Assembly: GCA_022578965.1 (NCBI GenBank)
Contig: MU400555.1
Span: 1 to 64,000, forward strand
DNA length: 64,000 nucleotides
Reading direction: 5' to 3'
From: Xylaria sp. FL1777
Lineage: Eukaryota > Ascomycota > Sordariomycetes > Xylariales > Xylariaceae
Shown here: piece by piece, positions 48,307 to 60,796 of the stretch
Layout of the letters: each line of letters starts with the position of its first letter
Position numbering within the stretch: position 1 is the stretch's first letter
Program-made: the position numbers and the translations under genes
Notes under the pieces: model-generated
Database searches by the model: none
The model's input: the letters and a program-made list of their open reading frames with translations, nothing else
Told to the model about the DNA's origin: nothing

Positions 48307-49985
48307 TTACCAATAGCCTCCTCGCCGATAATCCTCGCGAGGATACGCGCCACCTTCACGTGGACCATAGCCGCCTTCTCGTGGAGGGAAGTCTCGTGGG
48401 GGTCGGTCATACGGACGACCGTTCACATATGGGTCCGGGGGCGGATAATCTCCCCGTCGGTAGGGGTCTTCATAACGTCGAGGTGGAGGGCCGTACTCAT
48501 CAACGGGACCGCGACGTGGAGGCGACCTATAGCGCCGGTCATCATAGTAGTCACGGCGAGGACTTCTATCACGATAATCTTCGCGGTAGCCCCGAGGACT
48601 ATAACCACGCGGGGGAGGTCGACGATCGTAGCCGTCGGGCGGCATTCCGTAGGGTCGTCGGCCCTTTGGTGAACGAGAGCGGCGCTCTCCGCGAGGGAAA
48701 TCTGGTTGCGTCTGATTCTTATATCAGTAGAGTTTTATATTGTATCGCGTAACCTAAGGACCTACATCAGCGACGCAGTTGACCCGTTGTCCCTTAAACT
48801 CGCGAGTATCGAGCTTCTCAACGGCAGTCTTCAGGTCAGCTGCAGTCTCAAATTCAACAAAGCTAAAGGTTCAACACGTCAGTCCGGTGGGGTTTTCATT
48901 ATTATGCGGGAGCACGAACCCCCGACCATTGCCATCACGGCCTGTTTCTGAGTAGACAACGTCAAGGCTCGATTGTCGGGCAAAGTCTTTGAGATCCTAT
49001 ATCCAGAGTCCATGTAAGTGGAGGTCCAAGGCGCGGCATGTGATTTGCGGAGGAGGCCAAAGTGTTTGTGTCCAGAAGCAGAACCAGCAATGCGGGTCGA
49101 TCAAACCAATCCAGACACCCGGTACACAATCCGACAGGAAAACATTTCTTAAGTATTTCATCCAGCTCTTAGGACCCATCCAGGAATCGGAACAAAAACT
49201 TGAGATGTTAAGATGTCGTACACAGGAACCAGGAATTTGAAGGTCGGCATCCTCACGAATGTCGCCAGCAATGGCACGGTGCACGCTACATCCCGTCACG
49301 TCGAGAGAGGAAAGATATAGGAACGCCAGAATCCAGGACGGCAATGGGAAACGGGGAATTCAACAGACCTGCCAGCTGGTATCATTGGGAAGTCCGGTAA
49401 TCTGCATGCGAAATGGCGTGCGGCGGGGTCGGGGGGCACTACGCTCATGAGCACCAAACCCTTCGCGCTGGCGGGAGCCGCGTGCGAACTGGACGGTCAG
49501 GCGTTCGCCCATAAAGTCCGATCCATCTTGTCGCCATATTAGCCAGGTCACAACGGGGAGGATCGTAATCAGGAAAGGCGGTGGCCAGGAACGGTCCATG
49601 ACGTACGGAAAGCTACAATGCGCATCGAGTGTTAGTCCGTCACCTTCAAGCTCTAGAGGGGCCAGATCAATAGAGGATTCTGAGGAACGTACCTGGAACC
49701 ACGTCTCGGGCATCCATAGCATCTTTATACTCGATAAAGCCGAAGCCATTCATTAGCTTGATCTCGGTTATCTCACCAGTACCATGGGTGGCAAAATGCG
49801 CCTCGACGTCCTGCTTGGTAGCTATGAGGGGAGGTTTAGTATAGCAATGAATCGAGGATGAAGAAGCCTGGTTGTTGGAACAGAATGCAACAAGCTTGCC
49901 TGCGCCAGCGAGGATCGTGACACTTACCGCCTTTGGGCAGATTGCCGAGATACAGCCTCGTCGCAGAAACCTCGGTAGAAGCCAT
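48307..49985 (-). CDS. srp2: SR splicing factor with two RRMs (Srp2/SRSF1 type)
   Basis: Nuclear RNA-binding protein promoting splice-site choice. Exons 49985-49928, 49821-49693, 49526-49369, 48996-48920, 48862-48766 and 48711-48307 give 307 residues. RRM1 (about 8-78) has RNP2 LYLGNLP and RNP1 GFGFIEY. RRM2 (about 103-173) is a pseudo-RRM with the SR hallmark SWQDLKD and RGFVEFE. The C-terminus (176-307) is rich in Arg, Pro, Tyr, Gly and Asp with RS/RD and YRD repeats. Intron 3 (372 nt) is far longer than the others (54-166 nt) and splits SWQ from DLKD. Donors vary: GTAAGT, GTACGT, GTCTGT, GTTCGT, GTAGGT. Retention of intron 3 would end translation two codons later, which suggests regulation by splicing. 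Confidence 0.92.
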
Positions 49986-52122
49986 GGTGGCAGTCGTAAA
50001 AACGCCTGCGATCCAGAGGACTCTAGTATATTGGCCGAAGTTGGGTCCAAAGCAAGGCCTAGTGTCGGTCGCGACGGAGGTGCACGTAGTCTTATGTTAG
50101 GAGATGAACTCGGTGGCGATTACGGTCCAACGCCTCGAGGGCCGGGCAGGTTGGGTTAAGGTCACAGTGCCCCTGAATGGACGAACAGCTAAGGTCGATG
50201 GTAACACTCAATGCGTCGACTAAATCCTGTAAAAAGGTCGCATCAGGTGGCAGCGGGCGCGCGAGCACTCGTTGCGTAGCAGATCAGATGAGGGGAAGGA
50301 GGAGGGAGGAGGATGGTTGCGATGCGACAGCGAGGCGGATGGTTAAATGGCCGTGCTTAATGCATCAGAGAGGCTGGCTTAGGGATGTACGGTCGCCAGG
50401 CGAGGACAGAGTTGGGGGTTACCTCTCAGCCTGCTGCAGAGCTTCCGAGCTTCAGCTCAGCGTCGAACTTAGCGTGCTGCAAATGCTGGAAAAAGCTTGT
50501 CGGATGGTGTGTCCGCCCAATGCAACTGTCGGAACCTAGGGATGCTGCAGAGATTGCACGCTTCGATAATTGATTGATGGCTTTGGGGAATGGCAGAACC
50601 GAAATGGTGCTGAGATCTGGCCGATGATGGATTTGAGGAGTCGTTTAAGTTCGGAGAAGGCAGGCGCGTGATGGAGTGAAGACGAAACAAAATGCGGTAA
50701 CTGAAGATGTTGTCTGTGGAGCAGCAGAGCGAATCATAAGATGGGCAAGATGGGCGGCAGCACCTACTGACCGACCTAGTAGCGGGTATGTGGGGGAGGT
50801 CTTGCCCAGGACCGTACCGGGAGATGACATTGGCTTGGCAGGCATGTGGAGCTGTGCCTTTCCGCACACACCACATGTGTCCTAGTGATCCTAGTGAGTC
50901 GTTAGAGGTAGGTACCTGTATATATCTGGGGTAGGTACCCTACTTAGGGATCTTCAGCAGATAGGTACCAATACATATACTCATATTAGAGATGTCGGGT
51001 ACCTAAGCCGGTAGGACACATAGAGAGAGCAAGTACCGTAACTAAGTCCAGGTAGGCAGGTAGCCCAATACTTAATTAGGCATCTGCTAGAGTAACAGTA
51101 CCCCTGGACAGATACATGGGCTGCCATTCCAGTCTTTCCAACGACAGCCTTCTTTTCGTACGTGGCGAGAGAAGCTGTGTTGTAAACCTATACTCGCTGG
51201 TTCTATGCTGAGATCTACTGCTCATCCAGACGCAGCGGCCATATACCTATAGGATCATTTTTAGTATATATTCTTAGTATACCTAGACGAGCAGGTGAAG
51301 GAAGTCCCGTGGCCTTGAATGAGCTACATCGGAGGCATCTTGTTCATTGACTACCGCCGGGCAAGTGAGATACCCGGACAAAATTCTAGCCTTTATTTAG
51401 TGCCTATAGAGAGCTACATATAAATAAACCTTCAGCCGCATAACTCCATCTAAAGCGCGAGCTAACTATGCATGTGGCTTATAATTCCGACTTAGATAGC
51501 ATGTAGCTAGGTAGCTTATTACGTAGGTAGGTCACCAGCCATCAACTATCTTGAAATGGCTCTGGAGTCTGGCATATAGCAGCCACCATACATACCTACT
51601 TACCTAAGCTCCAACAACAGAGCTTTTGTAGTTACATGATGATCCTTGCTTAGGATCTCGGACACCGAGTCAACGGCTTAATGCCGCTTCCCACAGCCAA
51701 GACCGTTTCTTTCGGCACCGGACATAACTCCCGTACCGGTCTAGTCATGATTTCTTTTTTAATGTAGGCACAGCAGAGAAATTGTTCACGCCGTTACTAG
51801 TGCTATGACTAACACGTTACTAAAGGTTGTATCGATCCATCACATTGCTTCCCAATGTCTTGTGTCACCTTAACGCCACTAATGCAAGCGGACCTCGTTC
51901 GTCAGCCTAGAATCCGAGAAACAAAAAACGCCATGCTATGCAATCGCAACCGGGGTGAATAGTGTAAGCCAAATGCTGCGCGCAAGGGCTGAGAGTACAA
52001 ATCGAGCCAATATCAAGGCTCGGCAAAGATGATATCAACTAATTCATCTATAATAGTGAAAACCAGGTGTGAACTAATATAAACGTTAATAAATCTGATC
52101 AAAAGTCGATGGGGATATTTAC
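49986..52122. other. Intergenic region with TAGGTA/TACCTA-rich tracts
   Basis: Upstream region of the SR-protein gene and 3' UTR of mdm1. Sequence from about 50905-51080 and 51500-51610 is full of TAGGTA/TACCTA and GGTACC-type words, a common feature of Sordariomycete intergenic DNA. Frames at 49872-50885 overlap on both strands without motifs. No gene supported. Confidence 0.55.
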
Positions 52123-55100
52123 TTACTTTAGCCTCGGGTTATTAAGCGTGGCAAATATTCGTCGGCTGGCAGCCTGTGCGTTGACACGTCCGACCACGTT
52201 GCCCGCAAGATCAGGGACTAACGTGGCGAGCATCAGGCTTGCCTCTCTACGAGTCTTTGCCTTCTCCAATGGCGTGCGTGGTACTCGGTTGCGATTGAGC
52301 TTCCCTTGTGGCCACATAATGTCCCGCAAGACCCCAATGTACTTGACGACAGCATCTTCCTGCATCAACATCTTGAAGTTATCTCGTACCTTGTGTTCAA
52401 TGGTACCGCCTAACATCTGGTGCAACACTACGACTACCGCCCGACCACGGAGCCAATTGTTACCTCGGTTAAGGCCGAATATTTCCAGGAATATGTCACA
52501 AATCGGCTTAATAAAAGGCTCGAGTTCTTTATTTTCAAACGCGTTCAACTCTGCCTCGGCCTCCGCTATTGTTACGGCGTCCTCGTTGACGCTGAGAGGT
52601 ATCGTGCTCATCTGGCTTGTAGCTGCTGCAATCAAGTTCTGACCGGCGAGAGAAAGTTGGTCAAGTACTGGAATGTTCCCCAGGATATCTTCCATCCCGT
52701 CGGCTACCGAGTCATAAAGGCGTGTGATCATGTCTTTCTTATCTTCGCGGCTCATCAAATCTTCTCCCTGGTGGATGACGCTTTGGGACAGAAATGCCCT
52801 CAGGTCCCTGCTACGACATACGTCGGGTAAGCGAAGGAGTTCTTGTAAATACTTCTCAAGAGCTTCACGTCTCTTTCGTAGAAATTCGCTCTGCAGTTTG
52901 AGTACCATCCTTCGTCGAGGAAAATCGAGATTTCGTACGGATGGGTATCTATGGCGCAGCTTCTGATGGAGCTCGTGAAACTCACTGTATCGTCTCGTCA
53001 CGATCCAGGTGGCTGCAGGCATTTTTTCTCCTGCATTCCGCTGAACTTCGACGACGTAGACCGCAAACTCTTTTCCATCGTCCTCACGGCCAACTTGGAT
53101 TGACTTGATTTTGATAGAAGCGCGCCCATAAAGGCTATTATCGCTTTCTTGTATGACATATTGCTGTCTCTGCAACTCTTTTCGTCTAAGTTCTCTCTGA
53201 AGACTGGCTTTCGATTTCCGCAAGATGCGTAGTTCTGCTGTGTTATTAGTCAACTCTGCTTTCTTCGTTAGAGACTCAAGAACCGCTTCTTGAGCTATAA
53301 GCCGGTCGATATCGTTTGTCAGAAAGGTGATGGCCTCGGCAAGGCCTAGATCACCAGGCGCAGCTTCATGAACCTCATCCTCAACGTCGGTATGCTCTTC
53401 CGCATTATCATCTTGTTCATCAGAAAGGAGCTTCTCCTCGTCATTAAAGAGATCATCATCCATGAAGACTCCAATCCTAGATGCAGCGCTGACTAAACCA
53501 AGTGATGCAAGACTGGGCTTTTCAGTATCTTTACCAGATGCAAGAGGTCGTTGGACATCAATGGACCCTCTGGCTGATTCGTTATCGTGACCAGAGAATA
53601 GGCTGGAAGCACCATCTTCGTGACCAAATAATGATTGACGCAGGTCTTCAGCTGTCCGAGGGCGTTCGTCTTCCATGATATCAATAAGGGCTGCCTCCAT
53701 TGCTTGCACAACATGAGTATCCGGTACAGTTTTCGATGGTTCCTGATCCAAACTTTGAACCGAGTCCCCCAAAGGGTCATTATCCAAGTCGTCGTCATCA
53801 AACAAAGGAGAGCCAGCGTTTTCATCCATAGACCTTCGATGCCCAGTTTGTGGTTCGGGGCTTAGAGCACCATTAGTACTCATATTTTTCAAATCTGAAG
53901 CAGAGAGGCCCCGTTTCAGGTGACTAGTTGGCACACTGAGTTTCGGGTTAAGACGAGCAACAGAATTCGGCTTCAATGAGTATGAGTGGGAGCTCCTCTG
54001 AAGCTGTGGGCTTATCGACGGCCCTGCCTGGGCTTGTTGAGGGAGCGTACTAGTTTTAGAGGCTTCCTCTGAGGCCAGAGCTTTGTAGAATAAATCCGAC
54101 TTTTTGAAAGCTTGAAGATGTCTAGATTGCATATCCTCAAGTACTAAGCTCTGGATTTTCAACACAGCCCGGCGGGCCCTATAATATTGTTCTGGAGTAG
54201 CTGTTTTGCCAGCGTCAAGAAATTCGCGGATTGGTTGTCGTGCACTTGGCGAAACTTTGAGCTCTAAACGCGAGAGGTACGCCTGATCAATCTGAGCGAG
54301 ATCAACACGGTCAGAGTCTGTCCACGGGCCTAGAGTTGAGGGTAGTGCATCATCATCGGCCGCATCGTCTTCGAGAGGGTTTCGAAACCCGTCCACAACT
54401 AGCCAGAATTGAACGAGTGGCATTAAGTGTTGCCTGTCCATATACTCCATGAAATAAGATAGCCCAGATATGTCTCGTAAGATGTCAACCAGCGATGCAT
54501 GTTCTAGCCGAGAAGCCCCTGAGCCAGTTGGAGTACGACTTGATATTGGCAGGGGTCGTCTGTCGCCACTTGCAGCTAGTTGTTGTACTTTTTGATCCAG
54601 AACTCTCTTGCCCATGTCCAAACGCCGCAAATACACTTGATCGTGCTGTTGCTGCTGCGAATCCTTCTTTAGCTGGCTGGCCACCTCACTGCGGAATCGC
54701 CGTGCGTCGGATAAATTGTTCATTTTGCGAATAGTTCGAATGAATCTCTCAAAGCGACGTTCGCCATCTCCAGGAGCTAATCGCGGGAAAGAAACTGATT
54801 TAGAAGAACTAGGTGCCGGGACCGCATGAGCATCCAAAGCAGCCCGCAGCTTGCGGACCGTGGAACGATCTTGCAGCATGGAGCGGCCATAATTTTCCAT
54901 CAATTGATTCCAAGTATCTGGCTCTGAGAGGAGCTGCACAAGTGGGAACAGGACAGCGCATGAAACGATCTCGCGCACAATGCTGGACACGGCACGGCTT
55001 TCAAGTAGTCGCTTAGGAAGGACTTTGGGCAAGATGCCGGTCACCATTTGACGCAGATAGTCTTGCTGCACTAATTTCGTGTCCGAATATGCCAAAGATG

Positions 55101-55749
55101 CAGCAGAGTGTATCTTCCCATCCTTGTACTTCGCAGCAATAGCCAAGTCCAGCTCTTCCGATTCCGTCACGTCCAGATTCAGCTTCCGGCCGCGCACTGC
55201 TCTCTCGGCGTCGTAGGCATCTCGGAAATGGGCTGTCAAAATCGGAACCACTCTACCAGTGATGACCTCGACCAAATCAACGTCGAACAAACGCGCTTGG
55301 ATTGCGACGACAACACGTCGGATGGCCTTGTCTACGGCGTTGGGGAAAACCGGGACCTTGCTAATGTTTGAATACCACGATGTGACGAAGTCCCGGATAA
55401 TGAGCTCAAGCAAATCGTCTAAAGCGCGCGACAGCGTAGGAGATTCGGCGTAGAGGGGCGCTTTGATGTAGGTTTGTCGGGCTCGAAGCGAAGTGATCTC
55501 CTTGCGCCAAACCTCAGGGGCGGCGAAAGTAACGGCGTTGGGTCGGGATGACCTGTGCCGCTGGTTATAGACCGAGCCACGGGATGTTAGCAGTATAAGC
55601 AGCAGGATGCTGGCGAGGGCTACGACAGCGCCGGCGACAAAGGCGTGGCCGGCCCATCGTATGCTGGGAAACCAGGACACAGCGTAACCCCAAGCGACGA
55701 AACAAACCACGCCGGCAATAGCGACATCTCTCCCGTTAAGGGCTTTCAT
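52123..55749 (-). CDS. mdm1: Mdm1-type sorting nexin (TM-PXA-RGS-PX-nexin C)
   Basis: ER-anchored tether; yeast Mdm1 and animal SNX13/14/19/25 link ER to vacuole/lysosome or lipid droplets. One uninterrupted exon of 1208 residues. I start at ATG 55749 because the in-frame codon at 55758 is TTG. Two N-terminal hydrophobic segments (about 9-27 and 34-55) form the ER anchor. PXA is about 104-287, RGS-like about 419-557 (starting SLVDILRDISGLSYFMEYMD), then a disordered acidic linker, a coiled coil near 830-865, PX about 878-990 (WIVTRRYSEFHELHQKLR) and nexin C-terminal about 1085-1200. All parts of the family are present in the right order. It lies tail to head with the SR gene, 2.1 kb away. Confidence 0.95.
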   Translation of the reverse strand: MKALNGRDVAIAGVVCFVAWGYAVSWFPSIRWAGHAFVAGAVVALASILLLILLTSRGSVYNQRHRSSRPNAVTFAAPEVWRKEITSLRARQTYIKAPLYAESPTLSRALDDLLELIIRDFVTSWYSNISKVPVFPNAVDKAIRRVVVAIQARLFDVDLVEVITGRVVPILTAHFRDAYDAERAVRGRKLNLDVTESEELDLAIAAKYKDGKIHSAASLAYSDTKLVQQDYLRQMVTGILPKVLPKRLLESRAVSSIVREIVSCAVLFPLVQLLSEPDTWNQLMENYGRSMLQDRSTVRKLRAALDAHAVPAPSSSKSVSFPRLAPGDGERRFERFIRTIRKMNNLSDARRFRSEVASQLKKDSQQQQHDQVYLRRLDMGKRVLDQKVQQLAASGDRRPLPISSRTPTGSGASRLEHASLVDILRDISGLSYFMEYMDRQHLMPLVQFWLVVDGFRNPLEDDAADDDALPSTLGPWTDSDRVDLAQIDQAYLSRLELKVSPSARQPIREFLDAGKTATPEQYYRARRAVLKIQSLVLEDMQSRHLQAFKKSDLFYKALASEEASKTSTLPQQAQAGPSISPQLQRSSHSYSLKPNSVARLNPKLSVPTSHLKRGLSASDLKNMSTNGALSPEPQTGHRRSMDENAGSPLFDDDDLDNDPLGDSVQSLDQEPSKTVPDTHVVQAMEAALIDIMEDERPRTAEDLRQSLFGHEDGASSLFSGHDNESARGSIDVQRPLASGKDTEKPSLASLGLVSAASRIGVFMDDDLFNDEEKLLSDEQDDNAEEHTDVEDEVHEAAPGDLGLAEAITFLTNDIDRLIAQEAVLESLTKKAELTNNTAELRILRKSKASLQRELRRKELQRQQYVIQESDNSLYGRASIKIKSIQVGREDDGKEFAVYVVEVQRNAGEKMPAATWIVTRRYSEFHELHQKLRHRYPSVRNLDFPRRRMVLKLQSEFLRKRREALEKYLQELLRLPDVCRSRDLRAFLSQSVIHQGEDLMSREDKKDMITRLYDSVADGMEDILGNIPVLDQLSLAGQNLIAAATSQMSTIPLSVNEDAVTIAEAEAELNAFENKELEPFIKPICDIFLEIFGLNRGNNWLRGRAVVVVLHQMLGGTIEHKVRDNFKMLMQEDAVVKYIGVLRDIMWPQGKLNRNRVPRTPLEKAKTRREASLMLATLVPDLAGNVVGRVNAQAASRRIFATLNNPRLK

Positions 55750-56704
55750 ACTCTTCAAGCTGCGGTGTTTGTCGCGGCATCATTTGCTCTCGAAGGCGTT
55801 CTCGAGAAGGGCGTCCGTGGGTAGATAGGTAAGTAGTACAGATAGAGGCGTAGGAGTGCGGGATGAGTGTCCGTACTATCATGGTAAACGTAATGAAAGC
55901 CGATGGTGGGTTCTAGTTTCGATAGTACCTACCACATATAAGTACTTATCTGTACTTAAAACGGCGCCGAAAAGTGCCCCACGCACCATTAAATCCATGT
56001 ACCCAGAGATACACGTAGGTATCCTGCACCGTACCTGTTTTGTGCTCCAGATACCGGTACATGAATTACCGACTGTAAGTAGTGTGGCAGGTGAAAGTGG
56101 CTGAGTAAACAGGTTCGGTGGCTGGAGGGATAGATGAGTCAGCTGTATGAGTGGGTCTGTGCACACCCTACTAGACCCTTGCTTCCTTCCTTGGCAGTCT
56201 GGTAGTTCCTTCCTTCTTCATCCCAATTTAGTTACTATCTGGCCACTCAGAGGGACCACCTTTATTGCTTCCGTTGTTTATCTGTTATCAGTAGAGTCCC
56301 AAGTACCTGTACACAAGACCTTACATCCATCTGACCTATCTACTATGTACTTCTATGTACGTAGACATGTTTCACTTGGTGTTTAATATGATTTTCATTT
56401 GTTTATACCACCATTGAATACATACTATCAAAGCAACTAACACCTTACTACTAGGTATAGAAGACTTGCTATGCTACTTCTAGCTCAAGTAGTGATCGAA
56501 GTATTTCGCACTCGAGTATAATAACAATATGTTTTAGCAGTGGAAGCGACTAGTAAGCTAGGATTCGTCATCCCTCGACGCAATATGAAAGAGAAGATGT
56601 GACCTGTTTAGTAAAATCACGGGTAGAAACGGCTTGGCAATTACGTAGGTACCTGTTCATGGGATTTGATTGCAGAGTTGATATTGGAGTCACAATTCCG
56701 CTTG
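55750..56704. other. Intergenic region with repeat copy B
   Basis: Promoter of mdm1 and 3' UTR of trm8. TACCTA/GGTACC-rich words at 55925-56065 lead into repeat copy B (56091-56290). Past the repeat the sequence is AT-rich with no open frame of note. Confidence 0.6.
56091..56290 (+). repeat. Dispersed repeat, copy B
   Basis: About 200 bp matching copy A (45502-45699) from GTGAAAGTGGCTGAGT to TTTATCTGTTATCA. Similarity stops sharply on both sides, and the 40-bp direct repeat that brackets copy A is absent here, so the 200-bp unit itself is what dispersed. Confidence 0.88.
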
Positions 56705-57624
<920 letters not shown>

Positions 57625-58322
57625 TTTATCTCAGCCAAGCCAAGAGCTGACGTCGATGTCGCAAAAGATCATGTAAGTTGACGTTGAAGACCAGAATAGA
57701 GAGGTGCACGGTGTCGCAAATAAAGATTTCAATGTCTATTGCTTCCAATGGCCGTTCTATAGAGTAGTACTAGGGTGAGAATGCGCCTATTGAGCAAGCC
57801 CCCATTACATAGTGGGGTCGAGCAGCCAAACGGCGGGGTGGCTTCAGCGATGGAGGGGTGTGGGACAGGTCGTTTCTGGGGCAACAACCCCTTGTTGATC
57901 CAACTCTGCAGCATCCTCTGACACTGGAGCGGAGAAAGGCGTGCACGTCAGGCTTGCGTACCTCCGTTTTGCTGGCTGCTGCAGGCGACCTTTTCTTTTT
58001 CGTTTTCGTTTTCTTCGCTAGAACTCGGACAACAATATTTTTCTCATTCAGTTCTCAGGGGAATCATTATCTGATGTTTGTATTGTGCACCACTCCGATG
58101 TCTTCGTACGTGTCTCTGCTTCGTTGATCAGTCTGTTGAGAAGTCAAGCCCTGTCTACAGACATGTGCCGCAGAGTCGATTGGTGATCTAGTTTGGGTGC
58201 AGCTTTCAGCATACGATCCAACTATTGATAGACCGGGCATTTCTTGTTTCGTTTCCTATTTCTTTCCATTCTTATCCGACAGACCCAGGCATCTATTAGG
58301 AGCCGACTGGACATTCGACGAC
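57625..58322. promoter_or_regulatory. Shared divergent promoter region of trm8 and rid1-like gene
   Basis: 698 bp lie between the two divergent start codons. It contains T/C-rich tracts at about 57985-58050 of the kind often found upstream of fungal starts. The plus-strand leader has an in-frame GTG-initiated extension (58197) but no ATG before 58323. No specific binding site can be assigned. Confidence 0.5.
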
Positions 58323-60796
58323 ATGGCTTCGGTGAACCACAACGGGCTTCTCAGCAATGCTCGTCCACAGAATCACCAGCGGTCGAGGTCCAACGTCCTG
58401 GTGTCCCTCATGCACCGACGGAATGATTCAGATGGCTCATCTTTGATCCCTGCTGAGCCGAGACCCCTTTCCATTGCCATCCCACAGCATTCACTGCAAC
58501 ACGACATGGCATTCTCTAACCTCCCATCTCCGGCCGCCCTAGGCGAAATTCAGAACCAGGCCGAAGCCGCCCCTCGATCGCCAATTAGATCGGAAGATAG
58601 AACGGCCGCCCCTCGATCGTCGACGAAGCTCGGAATTATCCCTACCTCCTTTAAGTCGATTGCTGCCAAAGACCCCAGCAAGGCGGCTAAGGCAGCTAAG
58701 AACAAAGACGATCCATTTCTCCTTGGTATGCATAAGAAGAATAAGTCTGCTACAAATTTGGTAGCGCTTCTAAAGCGTCCAAAGAGCCAGAAGAACCTGC
58801 AAACCCGAGCAAGCGAGGAGGAGATATACACCAAGAAGGACAAAGAGAATCAGACACCACCTTCATCGGTGACACCCCAGGAGATTTCACGGCCACCCAT
58901 TTATGCTCAGTTCTCCAGTGGCGCGTTAGAGCGGCAGAATGCGTTATTTGAGGGCAATGATACTTCTAGTAACGCTTCTTCGAGCCACAGATCCGGCAAA
59001 TCGCAACGGCCAAAATCATACCATGCTCAATATGCAGCAGCTCAGGATACCCAGCCAATTAAAGTTACAAGCAGCAATTCTAGCAATACTAAATCATCTC
59101 CATCCAAGATTCAACGAGGGTTGAAGATCTTCACAAGTGGAACAGGTTCCAAGAACAAGTCCTCGTCTATGGAGTCCTCGGAATTCATTGTTGATCCAAA
59201 GGATATCGATAAGCACCTCGAAGCCATGCTGGATCGGCGGAATATTCCTGAAAACCAGAGATATAAGATGCGAAACCTAGCGGACACAATCAAGATGGAA
59301 TTCATCCGGCAAGACTGGGCTGAGAGCCGGGGTTTGAATGTTACTCGGCCAGACAGCCATGATAGCGACAGGAGCATGATAGGGTCACAAGACCCAGGGA
59401 AAAGGTCAAGGGGACGTAGTTTCACGTTGTCACGAAACAGTGGGAAGAAGTCAGACTCTCGCTCACCTACAAAGAAGTCCAAAGGGGAAGGCACACTTGG
59501 ACGACATTTCCGTACGCGGTCTACAGAGAGTTTAGCCAGTGATCGACCCTCTTCGGCTGGGTCAAACTCTGGCAGCGGTATCTTATCTAAAATGAAGTTA
59601 CAGCAGGGGCCGATGGATTATGTGAATTATCTGCGCAAGGTTCAGCAACCCGAATTGGTCGAAGTAGGAAAATTGCACAAGTTAAGGCTGTTGCTGCGGA
59701 ACGAGACAGTGGCCTGGACGGAGGAGTTCATTCGCCAAGGCGGCATGCAAGAGATTGTTGGGCTTCTCCATCGAATTATGGAAGTCGAGTGGAGGTAAGC
59801 ACTTGCAAGCCCAGCTGGTATTTGACTGAACGAGTTCACTAACGGAAAAGCAGGGAGGAGCACGAAGACGCCCTTCTCCATGAGAACCTTCTATGCCTCA
59901 AGGCTCTGTGCACCACAGCCCTTGCACTTCAATATCTCCATTCGATACAAGCAACGCTTTTCCCAGCTCTTTTGCATATGTTATTCGATCCAGAGAAGAA
60001 AGGGCCAAGCGAGTTCACGACTCGCAACATTATTATCTCGGTCCTATTCACGTATATCCAATCAGCCTCACCACAGGACCGACCTATCCGAGCCAAGACT
60101 GTGTTGAGTCACCTTCGAGATCCCGAACCTAAGGAAGAGAATCGTCCCCTGGGCTTTGTGCTCGAGATGCGGCGAGAACGCCCATATCGCGTATGGTGCA
60201 AGGAAGCCACCAATGTCACCAAGGAGGTCTTCTGGATTTTCTTGCACCACCTCAACATTGTATACCTACCCCGGGACAAGGAACAAAAGGAGGGCTCCAC
60301 ACCCTCTGGTATGGATAGCATGACCTATATGCGGACTCACTTCCCACAAGAGCGTCCACCCGTGGCAGCAGCCCCTTATGTCGGAGGTGTAGAATGGGAC
60401 GCCACTAACTATTTAGCCTCGCATGTCGACCTACTAAACGCTATTCTCGCGTGTACACCGTCAGCCGAAGAGCGAAATTCACTACGCGGCTTCTTCCGCA
60501 TCTCGGGATGGGAGCGCTGCATGGGAGCGAGCATGCGACTGTGCAAAGAGAAATTCTACCCCGGCGTTCATGATGGGCTACGGACCTGGGTTGCGGCAGC
60601 TGCTGAGGATGGCTGGGACGTGCGTGATGTACGTTACGGCCCACCACCCGAGCCCAAGAGTCCCACGAAGAACAAGGTCAAAAAGGACGACCAACCAGCA
60701 CCCAAGATCGAGATGCCTAAGCTTAGCTTTGGTTTTAACAACCTAAGCGGTCCTACTAGCCCAGTTGTGAAATCGAGCGAGAACTGGATCTCTTAA
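58323..60796 (+). CDS. rid1: GBD/FH3-domain Rho-GTPase-binding protein (Rid1-like)
   Basis: Probable effector or scaffold of Rho-family GTPases at sites of polarised growth: it carries the GTPase-binding/FH3 part of diaphanous formins but no FH1 or FH2. Exons 58323-59794 and 59854-60796 give 804 residues. The 59-nt intron (GTAAGC, CACTAAC branch, GCAG) lies inside the armadillo-like region and restores EVEWR-EEHEDALLHENLLCLKAL. I start at ATG 58323 (ACATGGCT context). Residues 1-285 are disordered, Ser/Lys-rich. The GBD part begins near 286 (DKHLEAMLDRRNIPENQRYK), is interrupted by a basic insert (about 335-420), then helices from about 425 (PMDYVNYLRK) to about 735. The C-terminal tail is Pro/Lys-rich. 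The name follows the fission-yeast prediction and is moderately sure. Confidence 0.85.

Noticed and set aside
52109..52642. 177-codon plus-strand frame
   Set aside because: It lies antisense to the nexin-C part of mdm1, whose frame is conserved; it is a shadow.
55750..55758. Mdm1 starting at 55758 and, likewise, the ABC transporter starting at 24947
   Set aside because: Both codons are TTG on the minus strand; real ATGs follow nine bases downstream (55749 and 24938).
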